Shown here: positions 24,238-33,652 of the stretch, one piece after another | Layout: every line of letters starts with the position of its first letter | How positions within the stretch are numbered: the stretch's first letter is position 1 | Assembly (NCBI GenBank): GCA_004356615.1 | Contig: SMWT01000121.1 | Span: forward strand, 1 to 37,792 | Source of the DNA: Deltaproteobacteria bacterium | GTDB taxonomy: Bacteria; Bdellovibrionota; Bacteriovoracia; Bacteriovoracales; Bacteriovoracaceae | DNA: 37,792 nucleotides | Reading direction: 5' to 3' | Position numbers and translations under genes: made by a program | The notes under the pieces: model-generated | What the model saw: the letters and a program-made list of their open reading frames with translations, nothing else | What the model was told of the DNA's origin: nothing | The model's database searches: none

Positions 24238-25194
24238 ATGGGTACTTTTACCAATCTTACTACTAACGAGGCCAATGAAATCCTCTCCCTTTATGGGCTT
24301 GGGCCTTTGGAATCCATGAAGGCCCTGGGTCTTGGAATATCTAATTCCAACTTTAAAGTTAAGCTTAAAGACAGATTCATTCTTTTAAAAGTATCTGATG
24401 ATAAGGGGGAGAAGGAGCTTATCGGGGAGCAAAAAATCCTTCATTATCTAAAAGCGAAAAAATTCCCCTATTCCATCTGTCCCATCCCATTAACCAGTGG
24501 TGAAACCATCTATCATTACCAGGGAATGATCGGGGCCATATTTGAATTCTTAGAAGGTATTCCTCCAGGCCCCTCTGATGATACTTGCTATGAAATAGGC
24601 CAGGTCCTAGCGCTTCTTCATTCTCTAAAAAAAGATCAGTGCTTTTTAGAGCTTAGGCCTCATGAAGAGGTTGGATTTGGTGCCACCGAAGTGATAGATT
24701 ATATAAATCAAAAAAATTGCCCAGAGGATTTCAAGGAGCTTTTCCATAAAATTTTTCCTGACAGTTTACAAGGCTGGCAGGGTGAGAAATTTGCTGAGGG
24801 AGTAATCCATGGTGATCTCTATTATGACAATACCCTTTTTCACAATAATCGCTTAAACGTAGTCCTGGATTTCGAACAATCGGGGCGAGGAAAGCTCCTT
24901 TTTGATATTGGCATCTCCATTTCCGGCACCTGTTTGGAAAAGGGAACTATTGGACTTAGATTGATAGATTCCTTCCTTATGGGGTATGAGTCCATCAGAC
25001 CTCTCCCAAAAGCAGAAAAAGAGTATCTGAACCAGGCCATACTATTAGCACTCTTTTCCATTGCCCTTTGGCGAATAAAGAGATTTAAAGAGGGAAACCT
25101 AGATCGTTCTCGAGAAGACAGTTACCAGGAATTACTATCGCGAGCGCTAACTTTTTTTAACCTGCTGGAATACCTAAAAAATGAGCAAAGCTAA
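24238..25194 (+). CDS. thrB: Homoserine kinase (ThrB, APH-fold type)
   Basis: 318 residues with the aminoglycoside-phosphotransferase fold. MGTFTNLTTNEANEILSLYG aligns well with the standard start of HSK2 homoserine kinases. IHGDLYYDNTLF (190-201; H191, D193, N198) is the catalytic loop and LDFEQSG the metal-binding Asp. It phosphorylates homoserine toward threonine. The start at 24238 has AAGG seven bases upstream and follows the promoter; earlier in-frame starts (24178, 24205) lie in the promoter itself. Other small-molecule kinases of this fold cannot be ruled out. It overlaps the methyltransferase gene by 14 bases. Confidence 0.8.
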   Translation: MGTFTNLTTNEANEILSLYGLGPLESMKALGLGISNSNFKVKLKDRFILLKVSDDKGEKELIGEQKILHYLKAKKFPYSICPIPLTSGETIYHYQGMIGAIFEFLEGIPPGPSDDTCYEIGQVLALLHSLKKDQCFLELRPHEEVGFGATEVIDYINQKNCPEDFKELFHKIFPDSLQGWQGEKFAEGVIHGDLYYDNTLFHNNRLNVVLDFEQSGRGKLLFDIGISISGTCLEKGTIGLRLIDSFLMGYESIRPLPKAEKEYLNQAILLALFSIALWRIKRFKEGNLDRSREDSYQELLSRALTFFNLLEYLKNEQS

Positions 25195-26374
25195 ATATTT
25201 CGCCTCCTGCCCTACCCAATTAGAACCACTTTTAATCAAAGAAATTAAAGAGTTCGAACTTAGTGATATAAAAGAAGAACGTGGGGGAGCTTCCTTTACT
25301 GCCACAGAAAAGGAAATAATACAGTTTATCCTTCGTTCTAGAATAGCTAGCAGGGTCTTCAAACATCTAACTGAATTTTCTATTAAAAACGAAAAAGACC
25401 TCTACGAGAAGGCGTTAGAGTTTCCCTGGGACCTGGTCATGACTCCCAAACAAACGCTAAAAATCAAAGCTGTCCTCGACCAAAATGCCCAACAGGGTTT
25501 TAAAAGTGGGCTGTATTTATCCCAACTTTTAAAAGATGCTCTGACTGATAAGCTTAGAGAAAAGTTTGGCGAAAGGCCTAGTGTCGATACAAAATACCCC
25601 GACAATCTTTTTCTCCTGCGAATCTCTCAAACTGAAGATGAAAAATACTTTGTTAATATCCTGCTTGATCTAGTAGGGACTCCCCTTTCCAACCGCTTTT
25701 ATAGAACAGGTCATCACCTAGCACCTCTTAGAGAAAACCTTGCTGCTGCCCTGGTGCTTCTCACCGACTGGGATCCAGAAAAAGATATTTTTATTGATAG
25801 CATGTGTGGCAGTGGAACCATTTTAATTGAAGCGGCAATGATTAAGGGAGGAATTGCTCCAACATATTTCCGTCTCTTATCCACCAAACATGCATTTGCC
25901 TTCCAAAAACAGCTCTGGTTTACAGAATCTTTAAATAATTTTTATCTAAGTGAAATAGATAAGGTTAAAAAATCCTCCAAGAAAGGTTTGGATGATCTGC
26001 ACACCCATCAATTTTTTGGTTTTGATATCGAAGCGGCCAATATAGAAATTGCTAAAAATAATCTTCGAGCTGCCAAACTTGATAAAATCGTAAAATTAAA
26101 AAGGCTTGATTCCACCAGACTTTTGCCCCCAGGTGATCCTCCAGGAGTTATCATTTGTAATACTCCCTACGGTGAAAGAATTGGAGAAAAGAAATACCTG
26201 GAACAGGTTATCTACAACTACGGGGAAAATTTAAAGAAAAACTTTTCCGGTTTTCGCGCTTACTTACTAACTGTGAGAGATCTCAGGAAAAAAATCTCTC
26301 TCTCTACTTCCAGTAGAGTATCGCTTAAAAATGGCAACCTTGATTGTACCTTGGTTCGCTATGACCTCTATTGA
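25181..26374 (+). CDS. THUMP-domain 23S rRNA guanine-N2 methyltransferase (RlmL N-part like)
   Basis: 397 residues. A ferredoxin-like/THUMP region (about 1-165) precedes a Rossmann methyltransferase. RTGHHLAPLRENLAAAL (175-191), SAM motif I DSMCGSGTILIEAA (206-219), FFGFDIEAANIEIAKNN, and catalytic NTPYGER (327-333, an N-[TLP]-P-Y/F-G motif for N2-guanine transfer) are seen. It corresponds to the N-terminal half of E. coli RlmL (m2G2445), without the RlmK half. It overlaps thrB by 14 bases and converges with a 7-base overlap on the nuclease-like gene. Confidence 0.9.
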   Translation: MSKAKYFASCPTQLEPLLIKEIKEFELSDIKEERGGASFTATEKEIIQFILRSRIASRVFKHLTEFSIKNEKDLYEKALEFPWDLVMTPKQTLKIKAVLDQNAQQGFKSGLYLSQLLKDALTDKLREKFGERPSVDTKYPDNLFLLRISQTEDEKYFVNILLDLVGTPLSNRFYRTGHHLAPLRENLAAALVLLTDWDPEKDIFIDSMCGSGTILIEAAMIKGGIAPTYFRLLSTKHAFAFQKQLWFTESLNNFYLSEIDKVKKSSKKGLDDLHTHQFFGFDIEAANIEIAKNNLRAAKLDKIVKLKRLDSTRLLPPGDPPGVIICNTPYGERIGEKKYLEQVIYNYGENLKKNFSGFRAYLLTVRDLRKKISLSTSSRVSLKNGNLDCTLVRYDLY

Positions 26375-27189
26375 AACCTATCAGCGATCTTAATGGCAAA
26401 TTGCGGGCTTGAATATTTCATTAAAGCAGTGGGATTTACAATTTTGTCATCATGTTTTGATGAGCGGGAAAAGAAATAGTTGGATACCTGAGAATCCTTT
26501 AAAAAGATGGTATGCCCTTTCTCAGCAAACTTACGCGTAATAAACTTGGAATCGAGAAAACAGATTTCTCTAATCATAAAATTATTATGGATATAGATGA
26601 TAATGCAATAATCGCTTAATTGAACTAACGACCTTCTAATCTTCACACCTTTCGGGGAGCTAAAATCTGCCCAATGGACCTTAACTTCGGCCGTCTTACC
26701 ATCTAACTTAAAATCAAAACCACGTTGAGAAGTAGACTTTTTTTGATAGAGGCCGAAAATTATCCGCGCATACCACTCTCCAAGTTGCACTGGGAGATTT
26801 TTGCCATTTAACAAAATTTTGTTTTCTCGGAGATTTTTAAAGGCCTTATAAATACTTTCGATGGAATCAAATATTGATTTGTTCTCGGGAATTTTTAATA
26901 TGGTCATCTTGCTAGAGCTTGCCGTGCCTAACTTTCGGGCAAACTTTCTCTCATACCATTTAGTAAAGGTATCACTGCCAAAAAAATCGATCGATTGGTA
27001 TACGAAGCCAAGTCCAAGCAAATCAACTGGACTATTCAAGTTTTCAAATTTCTTTTTTAACAAGGAAAAAGGGGCATACTCTAAGGCCGTAGGACCTTGT
27101 ACATAAAAATCTTCTTTAAAGTAGTTCGAGCTTCCCTGATTTTCTTTAGAAAATTCCCCTATTTCCTTATAAAGGTCTTCAAGTTTCAT
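26368..27189 (-). CDS. PD-(D/E)XK nuclease-like protein (DUF6998-like), orphan
   Basis: 273 residues. The C-terminal half has a compact restriction-nuclease core: LGEWYARIIFGL (136-147, with E138), RGFDFKLDGKTAEVKVHW (156-173) giving D159 and E168-x-K170, then DYCIIIYIHNNF (193-204). This spacing matches PD-(D/E)XK folds, and the pattern recalls the DUF6998 group. The N-terminal ~125 residues are different and could bind a target or partner. No methylase, specificity subunit or helicase is adjacent, so a classical restriction system is not supported. It lies 41 bases downstream of the acyl-CoA dehydrogenase gene on the same strand. Confidence 0.5.
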   Translation of the reverse strand: MKLEDLYKEIGEFSKENQGSSNYFKEDFYVQGPTALEYAPFSLLKKKFENLNSPVDLLGLGFVYQSIDFFGSDTFTKWYERKFARKLGTASSSKMTILKIPENKSIFDSIESIYKAFKNLRENKILLNGKNLPVQLGEWYARIIFGLYQKKSTSQRGFDFKLDGKTAEVKVHWADFSSPKGVKIRRSLVQLSDYCIIIYIHNNFMIREICFLDSKFITRKFAEKGHTIFLKDSQVSNYFFSRSSKHDDKIVNPTALMKYSSPQFAIKIADRFQ

Positions 27190-27230
27190 TTAAATTCCCA
27201 TAATCCTTGGAAATCATAGCACTTAATACT

Positions 27231-28931
27231 TTAAATCTCTAATTTTGTGAGACCTTCGGGAAAATTTAAAACGCACTGAGAAATTGAAGTATTCCTCACT
27301 AGGTAATGCGCACAAAAGACTTTGAAATCCATTATCTTGGATAGGTAAAACCCTTTTTGCTCATCGCTTCCATCTTTTAGAAGTCGCTGTGCCTCTAAGG
27401 CATGCCTTAAAAGAATCCAAGAAACGATAAGATTTCCACAGTACGTCAAAAAGTCGGTGGAGTGCTCTAAAACCTGATCAACTTTTCCCTTTTGGTAGCA
27501 TTCGGTAAATCTGGCCAAAATCTCTTGGACCTTTTCCATATTTTTCTTCATTAAATTGGTTTCGTTTTGCCACTCAGCAGGAATATCTTGCGCCAAAGTG
27601 GCCATGATTTTCTTACCTAATTTGCCAAATTCCTTTCCCTCATCTTTGAAAATTTTTCGCATTACAAAATCAAGCGCCTGAATGCCATTGGTTCCTTCAT
27701 AGATGGTAGCAATTTTAGCATCTCTTACAAATTGCTCAATTCCATATTCACTACAATATCCATAACCACCGTGAACTTGAACCGCATCTACACAAACTTC
27801 AAAACCAGCATCGGTACAATATGCTTTGCAAATAGGTGTAAAAAGAGCAATCTCAGCTTCTGCCTCAGGATTATCAAATAAATCTGCGGTATAAAGAACT
27901 AGTCCCCGCATTCCCCGAGACATGGCCCGCATTTTAAGTAACATTCTTTTTACATCGGGAAGATCAATTATACTTTTTCCAAATTGCTCTCTCTCTCTGG
28001 CGTATTGAATTGAAAGAGAAGTGACCAAGTTCGCCTGGGCCTCACCTTGTAGCCCACAGAGAAGTCTTGCCTCATTCATTATTAAAAACATATGAGACAT
28101 GCCTTTAAACTCTTCGCCAATGAGATATCCTTCACAACCTCCATTTTCACCAAAGGTAAGCTCACAGGTTGCCGAACCATGGATGCCCATTTTTTCTTCA
28201 ATTTTAGTACATATCACATCGTTAGATTCACCATTTTCTATTTTAAAACGGGGGACGATAAAAAGGGATATCCCCTTTACCCCTTCTGACGCTCCTGGAG
28301 TTCTGGCCAAAACCATATGGATATTATTTTCAAAGAGATCACTCTCCCCGGAGGAGATAAATATTTTAACTCCATTAATTTTATATTTTCCGTCCTCGGT
28401 TGGCGTGGCGGTAGTTCTTGTTGCGCCCACATCACTTCCCGCTCCGGCCTCGGTTAAGCACATGGTACCGCCCCAGGTTCCATCCATCATCTTGGGAATA
28501 TAAAGCCTCTTTTGCTCATCGCTTCCTAGCATTTTGATACAGTTTAGAGTTCCTTTGCTTAGTCCGGGATACATGGAAAAGGAGACATTTGCTCCTACAT
28601 AAAAAGACTGGCAGGCCATATAGGTTGCGGTAGTGGCGGGCATTCCCTCCCACTCTTCTTCCATGCCAAGGGCAAACCACCCATTTTCATAAAATTTCTG
28701 CTTAGCGGCCAGGTAGGATTTAGGAACCCTTACCTGACCTTCCACCATCTTGACCCCGACTCGATCACCATCTTCTCTCGTGGGAAAAATTTCATTTTTG
28801 GTAAAACGGTCAAACTCATCGATAATGGCGCGTAAATCTTCTTCAGCATAATCCGGTTTTAAATCCTGAACTTTAAGCATGTTAAACAGGTTAAAATAGA
28901 CATCTTCCAAATCAGTTTTGTATTCGGCCAT
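27231..28931 (-). CDS. Acyl-CoA dehydrogenase, long (DmdC-type)
   Basis: 566 residues, the longer ACAD class with a C-terminal extra domain, as in DmdC 3-(methylthio)propanoyl-CoA dehydrogenase and bacterial long-chain relatives. Signatures are CLTEAGAGSDVG, KIFISSGE, QYAREREQFGKSI, QVHGGYGYCSEYGIEQFVRDAKI and the catalytic base E412 in YEGTNGIQALD. It passes electrons to ETF. The substrate may be fatty acyl-CoA rather than a sulfur compound. GAGGGA lies five bases before the ATG. Confidence 0.93.
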   Translation of the reverse strand: MAEYKTDLEDVYFNLFNMLKVQDLKPDYAEEDLRAIIDEFDRFTKNEIFPTREDGDRVGVKMVEGQVRVPKSYLAAKQKFYENGWFALGMEEEWEGMPATTATYMACQSFYVGANVSFSMYPGLSKGTLNCIKMLGSDEQKRLYIPKMMDGTWGGTMCLTEAGAGSDVGATRTTATPTEDGKYKINGVKIFISSGESDLFENNIHMVLARTPGASEGVKGISLFIVPRFKIENGESNDVICTKIEEKMGIHGSATCELTFGENGGCEGYLIGEEFKGMSHMFLIMNEARLLCGLQGEAQANLVTSLSIQYAREREQFGKSIIDLPDVKRMLLKMRAMSRGMRGLVLYTADLFDNPEAEAEIALFTPICKAYCTDAGFEVCVDAVQVHGGYGYCSEYGIEQFVRDAKIATIYEGTNGIQALDFVMRKIFKDEGKEFGKLGKKIMATLAQDIPAEWQNETNLMKKNMEKVQEILARFTECYQKGKVDQVLEHSTDFLTYCGNLIVSWILLRHALEAQRLLKDGSDEQKGFYLSKIMDFKVFCAHYLVRNTSISQCVLNFPEGLTKLEI

Positions 28932-29014
28932 TAAAATCCCTCGTAAAAAATATATAGTTCCAGATATAAATAAAAATAAGCTGGAAAACTAGTTTCAATG
29001 CACTATTAATAACT

Positions 29015-29020
29015 TATACT
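29015..29020 (+). promoter_or_regulatory. Candidate -10 of the LysE-type gene (near-leaderless)
   Basis: TATACT ends nine bases before the ATG at 29030, and no ribosome site is visible. TTTCAA at 28993-28998 is a weak -35 at 16 bases, partly covered by the 10-bp palindrome AAACTAGTTT (28986-28995). Confidence 0.35.
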
Positions 29021-29029
29021 TACCAAATT

Positions 29030-29653
29030 ATGTTGATTCCCATTCTTCTAGGTCTGCTGACCGGTTATATAATGTGTATTCCAATTGGCCCCTTAAATAT
29101 TTTGGTTTTTAACACCAAACTGAAAAGAGGAATGGCACCGGCCATGGCCATCGCTATAGGCGGTGCCATAATGGATTTCATTTACTTTTTTATCATTCTC
29201 TCAGGTCTCTCACTTTTCACTATAAACCCCCAGGTTACTTATGGATTTCAAATTTTTGGCACAGTTATTTTATTTATACTGGGAATCAAGGAAATATTTT
29301 TTGTCCATGTGGATCTGAGGGAGCGCCCCAAATACAATAAAAAGTTTGGATCAAAAAGTTTTTTACTCCTTGGTATTTTAATTTATGTGGGCAATCCCAC
29401 CATGTTTTTTTCCTTATCCACTTTGTGTGCTTTCATAAAATCATTTGCTTTTTTCCCCAGCACCTTGGCAAACAACGCTATCTTTTCCCTGTTTGTGGCA
29501 CTTGGTTCAATCCTTTGGTTCTACACTCTGGTGGTAATCATTGAGAAGTTTGAGCATAAAATTACCAAACCTTTAATGATAAGAATCAATCAATTCTGTG
29601 GCATTCTTATTGTCTTTTTAAGCTTTTATCTGGGTTTTAAAACCCTCACCTAA
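29030..29653 (+). CDS. LysE/RhtB-family membrane exporter
   Basis: 207 residues with six hydrophobic segments. The N-terminus TGYIMCIPIGPLNILVFNT matches the LysE superfamily GPxxxxV-type motif, with the amphipathic loop before AIAIGGAIMDFIYFF. Family members export amino acids and related solutes. The substrate cannot be read from the sequence. No Shine-Dalgarno sequence precedes the ATG; the -10 sits so close that translation may be leaderless. Divergent from the acyl-CoA dehydrogenase. Confidence 0.85.
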   Translation: MLIPILLGLLTGYIMCIPIGPLNILVFNTKLKRGMAPAMAIAIGGAIMDFIYFFIILSGLSLFTINPQVTYGFQIFGTVILFILGIKEIFFVHVDLRERPKYNKKFGSKSFLLLGILIYVGNPTMFFSLSTLCAFIKSFAFFPSTLANNAIFSLFVALGSILWFYTLVVIIEKFEHKITKPLMIRINQFCGILIVFLSFYLGFKTLT

Positions 29654-29657
29654 GAGA

Positions 29658-29685
29658 TTGCCAAAATTGGCGCATTCGGTATAAA
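29658..29685 (+). promoter_or_regulatory. Promoter of the sulfatase-fold membrane protein gene
   Basis: TTGCCA (29658-29663), 16 bases, TATAAA (29680-29685): each box one mismatch from consensus. It begins five bases after the upstream stop codon and places the start near 29692, before the GTG at 29710. Confidence 0.55.
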
Positions 29686-29709
29686 TTATTAGAGAAATGT
29701 TAACGCAGG

Positions 29710-31521
29710 GTGGATCCATTGTCATTTTTTGTGCAGACCTCAATCTCTATAGGTATTCAGATTTTAATCGGACTCTATTTCCTGGCCGATATTTTTCTAA
29801 GTTATAACACCCCCATAACTCCCATTGATCATTACTATTTTATCATTTATTCCTTTGGTATCTTTTTAATCATAAGGGCCTTTTTATTTTTTCCGTATCT
29901 ACTTTTAAAAAAAATTAAACCTATAGTCGCAGGAATTTTCATCTCCCTATGTGAGTCGCTTTTAATATTCCTATCCATTATCGATAACATTGTATTTTTT
30001 AATCAAGGCCTGCATTTCTACGACAGTCATGTACTACAATTTTTAACCAATCCTAATTGGAACCGTGAGGTTCAAATTACCTGGATTGCTTGGGTCTCCC
30101 TCATCTCTATATTTTTAGTACTTTTTATTTTTCAACTGGGACTTTTTAAAATTCTTAATGAAAGGTTGAACAAACCCTCCATCAAAAAGTTAACTATCCC
30201 CTCCATGATCACAGTTGGCCTATTCCTAACCCTGTCTAATGTTTATGGTTATCAAAATTACTTTCCCAAAAAAGGAGAGATTCTAAATTCCTTTCCTTTC
30301 TATAACATCATCTACGACTCTCCTGGGCAGGAGCCTCTAGAGGTAAGATATAAATATCAAAAAGCGGATATAGATAAAAAGGAAAATCAACATATCTTCC
30401 TTTTAATGGCCGAATCTCTGCGAGCAGACGCCTTCACTCCTGAGTTAATGCCCCTAGTAAGCAAATTTGTGGAAAGGAATGGATGCTTTGTTTCCCCTAG
30501 GCATTACTCTGGAGGACATACCACAGAAAATGGCATCTTTACCTCATTTTACGGATTAAACGGGTATCACTTCCAAAATTTCAGGGCAAAAAGTCTGCCA
30601 TCACCGGGACTTACATTTTTAAAAGAGGGAGGTTTTGAAATTCTCGGCGGATCGGCCTCGTCCCTTAGGGATTTTAACGGGTTGGGTTTTATTTTTGGGA
30701 TCTTTGATCAGTTTAAGCAATTTTTAGGGCGTGACGTTTATAACGATGATCTAGATATGGTTAACTGGGCCTTGGAAACAGTAGATTATAACAAATCTCA
30801 ATTTATGTTTTTATTTTTCAACAGCACCCATCACAACTACCACTATCCGCCAGAATTTGAAATATATAGGCCGGTGGTGGAAAAAGATTTTAATCATTTA
30901 AAAATTGCAGGAAAACCCCATTTGCAACAGCAGTTTTTCAATAAATATAAAAATAGTGTCCGTTATGTGGACCATCTATTGGCAAAATTTCTAAGAGAGG
31001 CCCTGGAAAAGACTAATGAGAAATCTATTATCGCCATTGCTGGAGATCATGGAGAAGAGTTTTGGGAAGAAGGCTTTCTCGGCCATAGTAATACCAATTT
31101 TATAAACCCTAAGATCCAAGTTCCTTTTATAATTTGTGATTTAAGTAAGAAATTAAAAAACCATTCTGTGAAATTAACTTCTCATGTGGATATTTTTCCT
31201 ACAATATTAACCCTGCTCTATCCTGATAAGGATTGGTCAGCATACTTTGATGGGGGAGATATTTTCACCCCGCAAAACACCCCCTATAAAGTGGTGACCC
31301 CTCCCCTATTTCCCTATAAGAAAAATAAAATATGTCTGATTACAAAAGATAAAAAATATTGGTTCAAAAAAAGCGGTAAAAAGCTCCATCAGCTTAAACC
31401 CTATAAAATCACTGACCTTGAAGATAAAGTTACCACGGATAGTGACGGGGTAATGAAAGTGTTACTTGAAAGATTTTCAAAAGATGTCTATAGATATTTG
31501 GCCCCGGCCTCAAAGCTTTAA
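29710..31521 (+). CDS. Inner-membrane sulfatase/alkaline-phosphatase-fold protein (YejM/LtaS-like)
   Basis: 603 residues. About five membrane segments (roughly 7-30, 42-64, 72-92, 119-143, 160-180) are followed by a periplasmic alkaline-phosphatase-superfamily domain. LLMAESLRADAF opens it, GGHTTENGIF (268-277) offers the nucleophile Thr271/272, and AGDHGEEF (444-451) with GHSN gives metal ligands. The layout fits YejM/PbgA or LtaS-type phosphoglycerol transferases. With the Thr and metal residues present it may be catalytic, unlike E. coli YejM, where activity is debated. GTG start. The stop overlaps the convergent stop in TTAA. Confidence 0.85.
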   Translation: MDPLSFFVQTSISIGIQILIGLYFLADIFLSYNTPITPIDHYYFIIYSFGIFLIIRAFLFFPYLLLKKIKPIVAGIFISLCESLLIFLSIIDNIVFFNQGLHFYDSHVLQFLTNPNWNREVQITWIAWVSLISIFLVLFIFQLGLFKILNERLNKPSIKKLTIPSMITVGLFLTLSNVYGYQNYFPKKGEILNSFPFYNIIYDSPGQEPLEVRYKYQKADIDKKENQHIFLLMAESLRADAFTPELMPLVSKFVERNGCFVSPRHYSGGHTTENGIFTSFYGLNGYHFQNFRAKSLPSPGLTFLKEGGFEILGGSASSLRDFNGLGFIFGIFDQFKQFLGRDVYNDDLDMVNWALETVDYNKSQFMFLFFNSTHHNYHYPPEFEIYRPVVEKDFNHLKIAGKPHLQQQFFNKYKNSVRYVDHLLAKFLREALEKTNEKSIIAIAGDHGEEFWEEGFLGHSNTNFINPKIQVPFIICDLSKKLKNHSVKLTSHVDIFPTILTLLYPDKDWSAYFDGGDIFTPQNTPYKVVTPPLFPYKKNKICLITKDKKYWFKKSGKKLHQLKPYKITDLEDKVTTDSDGVMKVLLERFSKDVYRYLAPASKL

Positions 31522-33584
31522 TCACTTATTTTTTTACCTATCAAGGTTGGTACCGAGAAAATCCCTATAATAACACCAAATCCCAGGGCAATAGCGAGTG
31601 TTATGCCAAATTCTCTGATGGGAAGAAAGCCATAAGTACCAAAGATTAAAAAAGAAAAAATCAGCAAGATAGAACTGGCAAAAATGGGCGTTATGGTTGT
31701 TTTAAAATAGTGATCAAAGGTCTCGCCTTTTCTAAGGTTATAGACAAGATGGATACCAGTGTCGACGATTAACCCTAGAGATATACTAAAAGTCATTACG
31801 GTCGCAATATTTAAAGAAATCCCCAACAGATACATACAGATTAGAGCAGCAGATATGGGTAAAATATTAATCAATAAAAAGACAGGTATAATCTTTAAAT
31901 CCCGGAAAAGGATTGCACTTAGAATGCATATAACAAACAAGCTCAGCAAAATACTTTTTCCAAGCACCTTGATAAGAGCATTTTGTGATTTCATCAAGTT
32001 AAAATATATCCCATTAATTTTAACTTTATAGGGTAATTCCTTAAAGGATTTCTCCACTGCTTTAATACTGCTGAAATAGGATTTCGTACCCGAGGGAACT
32101 CCCATTAGGGTAATTCTATAGAATTTTCCCGCAGGGTAATCCGCCAAAATTTCCTTTTTAATATTGGCCTTAAGTGCTTTATAGGGCCACTTCAAGAGCG
32201 GTAACCTGTTCTCTCCTGAGTAAAAATAATTGGCCTCGCGGACAAAAGTATTGGAAGAAAGAATTTGATATTTTTTCTCAAGCCCTATTTCTACCTTCTC
32301 AATGGCCTGTAAATCTTTCAAGGTAAAAATATTTGGGGCATTGGATATTAAGATCTCCATAAGGGGGATGCCAAAAACCTTCCGGCCCAACTCTTCCATA
32401 CTGGTTTTTATTCCCGCTTCTGGTGGAAAAAATTCTGTGGCATCCGTTTTAATCGGTATCTTTCTAACAATTAGAAGGGCCGTGAGAATCAAGACGGTAG
32501 AGAAAATGGTTATAGTTTTTAGGGAGAATTGTTTTTTAAAAAGATCCCGATACTTATAAATATAGGGATATCTCAAATGCTCCAGTGAATGTCCTACCAG
32601 AGTTAAATACACCCATAAAAAAGTTAGCATTGATGAAAAGAGTAAAGAGAGGACACATAAAATAGAAAACTGCCGTATTACTTCTATCTCGCTTATGAGA
32701 AGAGATCCAAAACCTATACAAGTTGTCACTAACATTAAAAGAATTGGTTTCCCTTTTTTTAAAATGGCAGTCTTGACTGAATTTTCTTCCATAGAGGAAA
32801 AAAATAGATGGAAGGCCAAGGAGAGATTAATAACAAATACCAAAAGGGGAACAATAGATGTCACTAGATTTAGCTGTCCGTATAAAATCTTAATGATGGA
32901 CATACTTATAAAAAGAGAACAAAAAGCTGGAATGAAGGTAGACAAAAGCCCCCAGACACTTCTTGTGAAGATAAAACAAAAAATGAAGGCAAAAGCAAAC
33001 ATCGAAGGAATCAGCTTGTACTTAATTCCATTAGAGTAATCATTTAAAAGATAGTTAATAAATGGTAATCCGCCGAGTCTTAATTTATGTTTAGTAAAAT
33101 ATTCATCAGAAATTATAGAGCTAATTAGCTTTTTTATTTTTAACGAATCCCAGGAAGGAGAAAACATAGTCAAAAATGCCAGATGATCTTTCCCATATAA
33201 CTTAAACTGAATATTCTCATTTGCTGCTAAAAAACTCTTAATATTTTCTAATTTATTTCTTTTTATCACTTTTTCGTAAATATCAAAAAAGGTTAAAAAC
33301 TGGACTTCTGGAAATTTTTTTCTAAGCTTATCAACCTCAATATTAAATTTTTTATAATCCACCTCACCAGGGCCGCCAGGAAAACTAATTTTAGAAAGAA
33401 GGATTTTCTTCTCTGCAAAATGACTACTGAAATCTTGATACAATCTAAAATCGCTCTTTTTTAAAAATAAGTTTTCTGAATTGACTTGCTCCAACCCTCG
33501 GGAGAAAAAAACCATCGATAAATTTAGGGATAAATATAAAATGATCCCTAAAAATCTGTAGAATGCTTCCTTGCTATGTGCCAT
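31518..33584 (-). CDS. RND superfamily (MMPL-type) exporter
   Basis: 688 residues with a 12-segment RND plan: one segment, a ~150-residue periplasmic loop, five segments, then a second segment/loop (PIKTDATEFFPPEAG)/five-segment half. GLIVDTGIHLVYN in segment 10 is the family's GxxVDxxIH motif. Such proteins move lipids or hydrophobic compounds by proton motive force (MmpL, HpnN types). The ATG at 33584 is preferred; a TTG five codons earlier is possible. No adaptor or outer-membrane partner is adjacent. It converges on the YejM-like gene, so an envelope-lipid theme is plausible. Confidence 0.85.
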   Translation of the reverse strand: MAHSKEAFYRFLGIILYLSLNLSMVFFSRGLEQVNSENLFLKKSDFRLYQDFSSHFAEKKILLSKISFPGGPGEVDYKKFNIEVDKLRKKFPEVQFLTFFDIYEKVIKRNKLENIKSFLAANENIQFKLYGKDHLAFLTMFSPSWDSLKIKKLISSIISDEYFTKHKLRLGGLPFINYLLNDYSNGIKYKLIPSMFAFAFIFCFIFTRSVWGLLSTFIPAFCSLFISMSIIKILYGQLNLVTSIVPLLVFVINLSLAFHLFFSSMEENSVKTAILKKGKPILLMLVTTCIGFGSLLISEIEVIRQFSILCVLSLLFSSMLTFLWVYLTLVGHSLEHLRYPYIYKYRDLFKKQFSLKTITIFSTVLILTALLIVRKIPIKTDATEFFPPEAGIKTSMEELGRKVFGIPLMEILISNAPNIFTLKDLQAIEKVEIGLEKKYQILSSNTFVREANYFYSGENRLPLLKWPYKALKANIKKEILADYPAGKFYRITLMGVPSGTKSYFSSIKAVEKSFKELPYKVKINGIYFNLMKSQNALIKVLGKSILLSLFVICILSAILFRDLKIIPVFLLINILPISAALICMYLLGISLNIATVMTFSISLGLIVDTGIHLVYNLRKGETFDHYFKTTITPIFASSILLIFSFLIFGTYGFLPIREFGITLAIALGFGVIIGIFSVPTLIGKKISD

Positions 33585-33591
33585 AATTTCT

Positions 33592-33621
33592 TTGCTCAAA
33601 CTTTTGTATTAATGTTATAGA
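33592..33621 (+). promoter_or_regulatory. Weak candidate gpmI promoter
   Basis: TTGCTC (33592-33597), 18 bases, TATAGA (33616-33621), in the 68-base divergent gap between the RND gene and gpmI. The matches are modest. Confidence 0.25.
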
Positions 33622-33652
33622 AATAATTTTAACTTAGGCCCTGGAGAAATGC

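Noticed and set aside
26368-27189. Restriction-modification system
   Set aside because: Only a nuclease-like gene is present; the neighbouring methyltransferase (25181-26374) has THUMP/RlmL motifs and is an RNA enzyme.
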